A stretch of DNA of 55,952 bases, from the NCBI GenBank assembly GCA_028286245.1, contig JAQBRY010000003.1, positions 1 to 55,952 of the forward strand. The letters are read 5' to 3'. Below are positions 43,891 through 49,772 of the stretch, piece by piece (position 1 is the first letter of the stretch; every line of letters begins with the position of its first letter). The position numbers and the translations under genes were made by a program. A model generated the notes under the pieces. It saw nothing but the letters and a program-made list of their open reading frames with translations. It was not told where the DNA came from and did no database searches. Origin of the DNA: Candidatus Saccharimonadota bacterium (lineage in GTDB: Bacteria > Patescibacteriota > Saccharimonadia > Saccharimonadales > UBA4665).

Positions 43891-44148
43891 TTAAGCGTCA
43901 GTAGGAGGATTAATAATTAATTCAGCCTCTTGCTCTAGGGCCACTGCCATACCAGCGGCAACAATCTTAGACACATTGCTACCCAAAGTTTTGGGAAATT
44001 CACCGCCCTGCGTCATAGGGTAGGACATAATTGACGAGCCTTCGGGTACCCGCCCACCGCCAGTAATCCAAGCCTGGTTAGCCTCGAGTACATCGCTCCC
44101 ATCTTCTAGGATTATAACCAGCTGATTGTTGTTATCGACTAATCTCAT
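43891..44148 (-). CDS. hypothetical protein, 85 aa
   Basis: Unknown, soluble, 85 residues. TTGACA, 18 nt, TATTAT and 6 nt precede the ATG, with no Shine-Dalgarno: a leaderless start. Its stop lies 9 nt from the stop of the convergent small membrane protein. Confidence 0.7.
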   Translation of the reverse strand: MRLVDNNNQLVIILEDGSDVLEANQAWITGGGRVPEGSSIMSYPMTQGGEFPKTLGSNVSKIVAAGMAVALEQEAELIINPPTDA

Positions 44149-44154
44149 AACATG

Positions 44155-44184
44155 ATAATATCAATCTTTTTGCTTATTTGTCAA
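44155..44184 (-). promoter_or_regulatory. promoter giving a leaderless mRNA
   Basis: TTGACA (44184-44179), 18 nt, TATTAT (44160-44155), 6 nt to the ATG. Confidence 0.75.
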
Positions 44185-44190
44185 TAGCAC

Positions 44191-44706
44191 CTAATCTACA
44201 AAGGTGGTTGGCACAACTACATATTCATCCTCGTACACACCCTCGAGTAGCACACTAAGTGAGGCATCGGCAGCCTCTTTTAGTATCCAGCGGAGACTAA
44301 TTCCCTGCTGCAGTATTCGTTGCCGAGGAGTTGCTAGTACTCGGCTGAGCTCGTCCAGCTCTTTTAGGGCCGTCTCAGGTAGCGGCAACCCTACTCTACT
44401 GGATTCTTGCGCAAATGGATCCTCAACTGATAGCTGTGGCACAGCGGGCAAGGCGCCAGCTGAGCTCGTTAAGGCCTCCATAAAATCATACGTCTCGTAC
44501 CCCTTGCGGCTGTGGTGTTCCACCAGCATTAACGTTGGCGACTGCTTACCTTCGGCCCGATTCTCTTGGGCAGTCCGCACGCACAATAGTACGCTCAAAA
44601 TACTGTCTTCTAAAAATTGCTCAAGTGAGCAGCCCGTTGCATGAGCTAGCTCCTCAAGCGTAACACCACCTTCAAAATTGGTCTGGAATTGTATGGGTGC
44701 AGTCAT
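44191..44706 (-). CDS. hypothetical protein, 171 aa
   Basis: Unknown, soluble and acidic, mostly helical. It starts 11 nt after the 44718-45071 gene with no Shine-Dalgarno; TAATAT lies 8 nt before the ATG. Probably a two-gene unit with that neighbour. Confidence 0.7.
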   Translation of the reverse strand: MTAPIQFQTNFEGGVTLEELAHATGCSLEQFLEDSILSVLLCVRTAQENRAEGKQSPTLMLVEHHSRKGYETYDFMEALTSSAGALPAVPQLSVEDPFAQESSRVGLPLPETALKELDELSRVLATPRQRILQQGISLRWILKEAADASLSVLLEGVYEDEYVVVPTTFVD

Positions 44707-44717
44707 TAGGTTAAATA

Positions 44718-45071
44718 TTACCGCTGTGGTTGTCTAGACGCAACATAGCGGGCAGCCTCTAGATCCGCAGTAAGCAGTTCAGCTGTTTCTGGGACACCTA
44801 AGGTTAAGCTACCCACGGTGTAAGATCCCCAATGTGGCAGGAACTCTACTTCTGTCCCACCAAAATCGTAGGCCTGAGGCACATTAGTTGCATAGTCGTT
44901 GTCTATAAGTTTCGTTGGCGTACCGCCCTCAGCAATAAGTAAGCGCATCGTAGCTAGATTGCGTTGCAGCAGCTCCTGATCGCTTAACACTACGGGGCCC
45001 TTCCATACTATATCTTCAAAACTAAAGGGCCGTAGCATTTCGCCACTATCGTGATCGTGTTCTAAACTCAT
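44718..45071 (-). CDS. hypothetical protein, 117 aa
   Basis: Unknown, soluble and acidic, with a His/Asp-rich N-terminus (EHDHDSGE). TTGACA, 17 nt, TACTAT lie 10 nt before the ATG, so the leader is at most about 4 nt. It is followed by the 44191-44706 gene. Confidence 0.7.
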   Translation of the reverse strand: MSLEHDHDSGEMLRPFSFEDIVWKGPVVLSDQELLQRNLATMRLLIAEGGTPTKLIDNDYATNVPQAYDFGGTEVEFLPHWGSYTVGSLTLGVPETAELLTADLEAARYVASRQPQR

Positions 45072-45081
45072 TATGAAATGA

Positions 45082-45110
45082 ATAGTACAATACTAATATT
45101 ATAGTGTCAA
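45082..45110 (-). promoter_or_regulatory. promoter giving a nearly leaderless mRNA
   Basis: TTGACA (45110-45105), 17 nt, TACTAT (45087-45082), 10 nt to the ATG. Confidence 0.75.
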
Positions 45111-45147
45111 CATTCCAGCCCAGGTAAAAATTCTTTGGCTACAGTAC

Positions 45148-45717
45148 CTAGGCTGCTTCGAGCTGTGGCAAGACTATGCCGAGTAAAATGCCAACACTGC
45201 GCCACTCGTGCATCTCGCCGTTGCTAATGGCTTGCCTAATTTCGATGGGCAATAATGCTACCCGCTCGATTTCTTCACCATGTTCTAAATTTTGACCGGC
45301 GGGATTCTCTTGGTAGTCGCGCGTCATAAAGTACAGTAAATCCCATTCCACCGTGGCACCGGCGGGAGCGTTTGCGAGTAATACCAAATTACGGGCCGTT
45401 ACTCCTACCTCTTCAGATCCTTCCTTAATAGCCGCAGTGGCAGCGACAGCAGTAATATCCTGGCCACTGGCCAGCAGCTCGTGGTACTCCTCCAGGCTGT
45501 CGCGCACTTTTCCGCCCGGTAGTCGTAAATCAGTGCCACCCGTTTCCTGGCGACGCTCACGAGTCATGATAACCTTCTTATCAGGCGTAACAATCACCAA
45601 TCGCACACCTGGCGGCCGCCGGTAACGCTCAAATACCCGCCCATCCGGCTGAGTAGTATGGATCACTTCGCCGATTTTACCGCTAAAGACAACGTCTTCT
45701 CTTAAATTCTCGCTCAT
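45148..45717 (-). CDS. NUDIX hydrolase
   Basis: A 189-residue NUDIX-fold protein. The Nudix box begins LPGGKVRDSLEE and, after an insertion, continues AAIKEGSEEVGV. The Arg of the canonical REUXEE is Lys here. NDP-sugar pyrophosphatases (ADP-ribose type) are the closest general match. The ATG at 45717 is preferred over an upstream GTG. TAATAA lies 7 nt before it, and a compact palindrome at 45751-45769 is upstream. Confidence 0.85.
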   Translation of the reverse strand: MSENLREDVVFSGKIGEVIHTTQPDGRVFERYRRPPGVRLVIVTPDKKVIMTRERRQETGGTDLRLPGGKVRDSLEEYHELLASGQDITAVAATAAIKEGSEEVGVTARNLVLLANAPAGATVEWDLLYFMTRDYQENPAGQNLEHGEEIERVALLPIEIRQAISNGEMHEWRSVGILLGIVLPQLEAA

Positions 45718-45750
45718 ATACACATTATTACACGCTTAGCCTCTAATCAA

Positions 45751-45769
45751 ACTACTTTGCCAAAGTAGT
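45751..45769. repeat. 19-bp palindrome upstream of the NUDIX gene
   Basis: ACTACTTTG and CAAAGTAGT (9-bp arms) around one base, about 34 nt upstream of the NUDIX ATG. The same one-base-centre geometry as the palindrome at 20302-20340. Possibly an operator. Confidence 0.6.
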
Positions 45770-45847
45770 AATGAATCAGGCGTACCACTCCAACTGGATC
45801 AAGGCCATAGAAATATACATTATAAACTATATTTATTAGAAAGCTAA

Positions 45848-45903
45848 GGGCCCGCCAATAGAAACACCCATCGGCGAGGATGGGTGTTTCTATTGGCGGG
45901 CCC
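45848..45903. repeat. 25-bp perfect inverted repeat overlapping the tRNA-Asp 3' end
   Basis: Bases 45848-45872 and 45879-45903 are exact reverse complements with a 6-nt loop. The right arm contains the tRNA-Asp GGGCCC acceptor strand, discriminator and CCA, so the left arm holds an inverted copy of the mature tRNA end. After the left arm the minus strand reads CTTAGCTTTCT, a weak T run. Confidence 0.95.
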
Positions 45904-45969
45904 GACCGGACTTGAACCGGCGATCTCCTCCGTGACAGGGAGGCGTGATAACCGCTTCACTACGAGCCC
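45894..45969 (-). tRNA. tRNA-Asp (GTC)
   Basis: Acceptor GGGCTCG/CGGGCCC (one G-U), anticodon stem CCTCC/GGAGG around CTGTCAC (anticodon GTC), T arm GCCGG TTCAAGT CCGGT-type, G73 typical of tRNA-Asp, encoded CCA. The 3' end sits inside a 25-bp inverted repeat. Confidence 0.96.
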
Positions 45970-45999
45970 ACGGTTTCAACTATCTGAAATACAGGGGTA

Positions 46000-46028
46000 A
46001 TGATACCAATTTTGGGCCGGAATTGCAA
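46000..46028 (-). promoter_or_regulatory. tRNA-Asp promoter
   Basis: TTGCAA (46028-46023), 17 nt, TATCAT (46005-46000) with TGG before it. Confidence 0.75.
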
Positions 46029-46041
46029 ACCTGATTGCCGG

Positions 46042-47118
46042 TTAGACTTTTATATAGTGCTTGGCGGGCTGCTTGGCAGCCAGCGGCTTGATGGCACCGT
46101 TGATGTCTTGGATATTGAACTGGATGTGGGCGGCCGTGACAGTGCTGTCGGTAACGGTGATGGCCTTGACGATCTCAAGCGTAAAGCCGGTGTTGATAAT
46201 GCCTGAGGTTTCGCCGGCCTTGAGGCGGGTGAGTTCGGCCATTACCTGGGGCACAATGGTGTGGTCGGTGCGCTTAATGGGCTGCGGGTACTGGCCGCCG
46301 CTCGCCTTGGTGGCTTGGTCTTCGGAGAACTGGGCGGCTAGGGAGGCAAAGTCTCCCCCACCCTTTATTTGTGCCAGGACGTTCTCGGCACGGGCGGTAC
46401 TGGCCGAGTCGAGCTTGCTGGCAACTTTTTGCTGCAGGAGCTGCTGGCCGAGTTCACGCTCAAAGTCCGAAACACTCCAACCCCAGAACTCATTTAAGAC
46501 GTCACGGAAAACTCTATCGTTGCTACCGAGGCGGTTTTGACTACGGACGAGTTCAACTTGGTCGCGAACTTCGCGGTTACTAACCGTAACCTTATTCTTT
46601 TTGGCGAGCTGCTTTACGTAGGCGTCTTGAATGACTGAGTCCATGGCTTGCTGTTTAAGTCGAGTAAGCTGGGTTTTACCATCCTTGGTGTCAAAGTTGG
46701 TGTTTTGCTGGGTTTCGTAATAGTGCATGTTACGGCGCAGTTCAAACAGGTAACTCTCGTAGCTGACCCATTTATCGCCGGTCTTGGCAACCGGTAATGG
46801 TACAACACGGGTAACATCATACATAAAGCCGGAGGTTGACTGGAATCTGTAGAGCGAAAGGCCAACGTATGCAAAAAAGAGTATCAAAACACTCGCAAAA
46901 AGAACGGCCGAGATACGGACCACGCGGTGTTTGGAGTGCTGCAATGGGTAAATATACTTACGGGCGCCGCGCAGGATCTCTTCGCGGTGCTCGGCCACGG
47001 TATCGTTAGTAATTTTTGGTACGTTAGCAAAGGCCTCGTTTACTCGCTCTTCGGCGGCCTTACGGCGTTTAAACGGGCGCTTTATCTGCTTAGCTGCTTT
47101 GATGGTAGGTTTCTTCAT
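46042..47118 (-). CDS. membrane-anchored parvulin-type foldase (PpiC/SurA-like)
   Basis: A 358-residue protein. A long basic cytoplasmic N-terminus (1-65), one transmembrane helix (67-90), a SurA-like N-terminal chaperone region (about 105-240), then a PPIC-type rotamase (about 245-345) with GGGDFASLAAQFSED and the late THxxF-like AAHIQFN. It would fold exported proteins outside the membrane, as PrsA does in Gram-positives. It overlaps the bPH2 gene by 4 nt. Confidence 0.88.
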   Translation of the reverse strand: MKKPTIKAAKQIKRPFKRRKAAEERVNEAFANVPKITNDTVAEHREEILRGARKYIYPLQHSKHRVVRISAVLFASVLILFFAYVGLSLYRFQSTSGFMYDVTRVVPLPVAKTGDKWVSYESYLFELRRNMHYYETQQNTNFDTKDGKTQLTRLKQQAMDSVIQDAYVKQLAKKNKVTVSNREVRDQVELVRSQNRLGSNDRVFRDVLNEFWGWSVSDFERELGQQLLQQKVASKLDSASTARAENVLAQIKGGGDFASLAAQFSEDQATKASGGQYPQPIKRTDHTIVPQVMAELTRLKAGETSGIINTGFTLEIVKAITVTDSTVTAAHIQFNIQDINGAIKPLAAKQPAKHYIKV

Positions 47119-47738
47119 TGGTTTTGTTTGGCCGATTGTGAAGGGATAATGGCGTCAATGCCAGCAGTAATACCCTCGGCACGCATAATAGTCATAAACT
47201 TTTTTTGGATCTTATTTGGATGATGCACATCCTTAATTACCAAGTCTCCGACATATGTTTGCATCTTTATTGTACCAAATCCTAGTAATGTTTCCTGCAA
47301 TCCGGCGATATCGTAGTTGATTGACTGGATTTGTTTAAGCCCAATGTCGGCAACTGACCGATGGAAAAGGCCCTTTTGGGCAATTTGGATAAAGCGCTGG
47401 TCGGTAATAATAAAGACACTAAAATTCCAAGCAATCCAGGATGGCAAAAAGACTAGTAACCCCAGAAGACAGCCGGCAGCTAGGCCGCCAAAAAAGTATA
47501 CAAAACCGAGTTCTGGCTTAACGGCGGCCGGGATAATCCCGATCAGCGGACCGAACATGCCAAAAACGAGACCCTTGCGCATAACAATTGGGTGATGGCG
47601 GAAAACATAGAGCACTTCTTCGTCGTCAAACTGGTCCGGAAAATACTTAACATGCGTTTTACTTGGAGACTGCGCAACTACCTGGTCAGCGTCGTCTATG
47701 TCGTCGTTATCATCATCGGAATAATTCCGTATTTCCAT
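47115..47738 (-). CDS. bPH2 (YdbS-like) domain membrane protein
   Basis: A 207-residue protein. A very acidic Asp-rich N-terminus (YSDDDNDDIDDAD), two membrane segments (about 60-105), then a bacterial PH domain (FIITDQRFIQIAQKGLFHRS...). The ATG at 47738 lies 7 nt after TATAAT preceded by TGG, with no Shine-Dalgarno, so the mRNA is leaderless. It is co-translated with the foldase gene. Confidence 0.85.
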   Translation of the reverse strand: MEIRNYSDDDNDDIDDADQVVAQSPSKTHVKYFPDQFDDEEVLYVFRHHPIVMRKGLVFGMFGPLIGIIPAAVKPELGFVYFFGGLAAGCLLGLLVFLPSWIAWNFSVFIITDQRFIQIAQKGLFHRSVADIGLKQIQSINYDIAGLQETLLGFGTIKMQTYVGDLVIKDVHHPNKIQKKFMTIMRAEGITAGIDAIIPSQSAKQNQ

Positions 47739-47768
47739 AAGCGGTATTATACCAGGGTTGTAACAGTT

Positions 47769-47843
47769 TGGTGCCCCCACCGCGATTCGAACGCAGATCT
47801 ACACCTTAGGACGGAGTTGTTCTATCCATTGAACTAAAGGGGC
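47769..47843 (-). tRNA. tRNA-Arg (CCT)
   Basis: Acceptor GCCCC.../GGGGC, D arm GTTC/GAAC, anticodon loop GTCCTAA (anticodon CCT), T arm CTGCG TTCGAAT CGCGG, A73, encoded CCA. It has a T-T mismatch in the anticodon stem and a weak seventh acceptor pair. It lies 8 nt past ndk and may be co-transcribed with it. Confidence 0.92.
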
Positions 47844-47851
47844 GTGCCAAA

Positions 47852-48316
47852 CTACTCGCGTTCGTTACCCTCGTAAATGTGCATGTACTCAGACTTGTCG
47901 TAGCTAAACAACTCATCATCGTCAAAGAAGTTAGCAACTTCGGTTTCACCACTATCTTTGCTATCGGAGGCGTGAATGAGGTTACGGCCGGTACCGATTG
48001 CCAGGTCGCCACGGATAGTGCCAGAGGCGGCTTGGCGCGGATTTGTTGAGCCCACCAGAATGCGAATGGATTCCACGCACTGGTAGCCTTCCCAGGCCAT
48101 CAGAACTACGGGTGAACTCTTCATAAACTCTTCGAGGCCGGCGTAAAATGGTTTTTCGGTGTGTTCGGCGTAGTGTATGCGAAGCATGGCCTCGTCTAGA
48201 CTGGCCATCTTTAGACCGATAAGCTTGAGCCCTTTCCGTTCAAGGCGCAGGATAATTTCTCCGACGAGTCCGCGCTGTACGGCATCCGGTTTGGCAATAA
48301 TGAGGGTTCGTTCCAT
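47852..48316 (-). CDS. ndk: nucleoside diphosphate kinase
   Basis: A 154-residue NDK, which balances nucleoside triphosphates by ping-pong transfer. MERTLIIAKPDAVQRGLVGE start; catalytic His115 in NLIHASDS; EIxxFF near the end. AGGAAC precedes the ATG. tRNA-Arg follows at once. Confidence 0.97.
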   Translation of the reverse strand: MERTLIIAKPDAVQRGLVGEIILRLERKGLKLIGLKMASLDEAMLRIHYAEHTEKPFYAGLEEFMKSSPVVLMAWEGYQCVESIRILVGSTNPRQAASGTIRGDLAIGTGRNLIHASDSKDSGETEVANFFDDDELFSYDKSEYMHIYEGNERE

Positions 48317-48350
48317 AAAAAGTTCCTGTTTATAGTACTAGGATACCAGA

Positions 48351-48653
48351 TTACAGCTGAATGTTTACATCGAGAGCACGGTAAACTTTAAGAATTGTCG
48401 TTAGCGACGGATTTGCCCGGCCCGACTCTAGCCGTGCAATCGCCTGCTGCGCCACCCCTGCCCTCGTCGCCAACGTGGCCTGCGTTAAACCTGCCTTTCG
48501 TCGGGCATTAAAAACGGTGAAAGCCATGGCATGCCGCTGCACTGAAAAATTACCGGTCTTGCGCAGCGCTTTTTCTTGCGCCGCTGCCTCCATATCGCGC
48601 AGTAACTGCGCATACAGCTCGCCTTGGTAGGCTTTTAGTTCTTCATTCCGCAT
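48351..48653 (-). CDS. XRE-family HTH regulator
   Basis: A 100-residue protein. The C-terminal 60 residues form an XRE helix-turn-helix (ARRKAGLTQATLATRAGVAQ; AIARLESGRANPS). The N-terminal 40 residues are helical. It resembles HigA/antitoxin-type regulators, but no toxin gene adjoins it. Three ATGAGT/ACTCAT half-sites surround its likely -10 (TATAAA preceded by TGG, 48695-48690), consistent with self-control. Confidence 0.85.
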   Translation of the reverse strand: MRNEELKAYQGELYAQLLRDMEAAAQEKALRKTGNFSVQRHAMAFTVFNARRKAGLTQATLATRAGVAQQAIARLESGRANPSLTTILKVYRALDVNIQL

Positions 48654-48661
48654 TTGCCATT

Positions 48662-48707
48662 ACTCATTTATGTGTATGTAACAGATGAGTTTATACCATT
48701 TATGAGT
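48662..48707. promoter_or_regulatory. candidate XRE operator sites
   Basis: ACTCAT (48662-48667), ATGAGT (48685-48690) and ATGAGT (48702-48707) flank or overlap the -10 box of the XRE gene. Inferred operator. Confidence 0.4.
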
Positions 48708-48763
48708 ATTCACAAATGTTGTGTCAGAAAAGTTAAGGTTTGCAGGGTGCCAGTCAATCTAAT

Positions 48764-48792
48764 CAGCACCGGCCGGCTAGGAGTCGGTGCTG
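48764..48792. repeat. GC-rich inverted repeat upstream of the Xer gene
   Basis: CAGCACCG (48764-48771) and CGGTGCTG (48785-48792) around 13 nt, just upstream of the Xer -10 region. Role unknown. Confidence 0.6.
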
Positions 48793-48826
48793 GCCGCGAA
48801 GAGGACGACGGCGTACAATAAGGCTT

Positions 48827-49744
48827 ATGTTATTCGCAAAAGCAAAAACGGATTTTTTAGAATATTTAGAGATTGAACAAAACCGTTCGCAGCGGACAAT
48901 TGCCAATTATGATCACTACCTCACCCGGTTGCTGGATTTTGCCGGTGACATTGAAATCCATGAGATTGATGCCGAGCTGATTCGTAAGTGGCGCTTGTGG
49001 CTGAATCGGCTGGGGACTAATACCAGCGATGAGCTGGGTAAAACGACGCAGAATTATCATTTAATTGCGGTGCGCAGCTTTTTAAAGTTTTGCGCTAAGC
49101 GTGATATTACGGCTATGACGGCCGATAAGATTGAGCTGGCCCGTACGCAGCGCAAGCAGGTAACATTTTTAAACGAAGATGAACTGGCGCGGATTTTTGA
49201 GCGCCCGGACATTACCACGCTGGCAGGGCTGCGCGATCGGGCCATTTTGGAGCTGCTCTTTAGCTCGGGGCTGCGTGTGAGTGAGCTGGTGGGGCTTGAT
49301 AAAGATCATATTAATCTCAAGCGCCGGGAGTTTATGGTACGCGGCAAGGGGCAAAAGGATCGGCCAATTTTTATTAGTGCCGAGGCGGCCAACTGGATTC
49401 AAAAGTACCTCGATATGCGAGACGATAATACCCGTCCCCTGTTTCTGCGCTACAGCGGCACCAAAAAAGTTGATCTTAGCGGTAATTATCACCGCTTAAC
49501 TGCCCGCAGCGTGCAACGGTTGGTGGGACGTTACGCACTGATGGCGGGCATTACTAAACACGTTAGCCCGCACACCATGCGTCACTCGTTTGCCACAGAT
49601 TTACTCATGAATGGCGCTGACCTCAGGAGCGTACAGGCCATGCTCGGCCACAGCAACATCGCCACCACACAGATATATACGCATGTAACCGACCCCCATC
49701 TTAAGAGTATCCACGAACGATTTCACGGCAAAGCCGCCCAGTAG
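48827..49744 (+). CDS. XerC/XerD-type tyrosine recombinase
   Basis: A 305-residue recombinase with the N-terminal SAM-like DNA-binding domain (1-95) and the full catalytic set: R150, K174, H249, R252, H275 and Y284 (HTMRHSFAT; LGHSNIATTQIYTH). It most likely resolves chromosome dimers; the orphan context does not suggest a prophage. The ATG at 48827 lies 7 nt after TACAAT with no Shine-Dalgarno; the open frame extends farther upstream but without support. Confidence 0.92.
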   Translation: MLFAKAKTDFLEYLEIEQNRSQRTIANYDHYLTRLLDFAGDIEIHEIDAELIRKWRLWLNRLGTNTSDELGKTTQNYHLIAVRSFLKFCAKRDITAMTADKIELARTQRKQVTFLNEDELARIFERPDITTLAGLRDRAILELLFSSGLRVSELVGLDKDHINLKRREFMVRGKGQKDRPIFISAEAANWIQKYLDMRDDNTRPLFLRYSGTKKVDLSGNYHRLTARSVQRLVGRYALMAGITKHVSPHTMRHSFATDLLMNGADLRSVQAMLGHSNIATTQIYTHVTDPHLKSIHERFHGKAAQ

Positions 49745-49772
49745 TCCCCCGCTGACGGCCCTACCCCGGCTC

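Noticed and set aside
48827-49744. Integrase of a prophage or integrative element
   Set aside because: The protein looks like a housekeeping Xer recombinase; no phage genes, excisionase or attachment repeats adjoin it.
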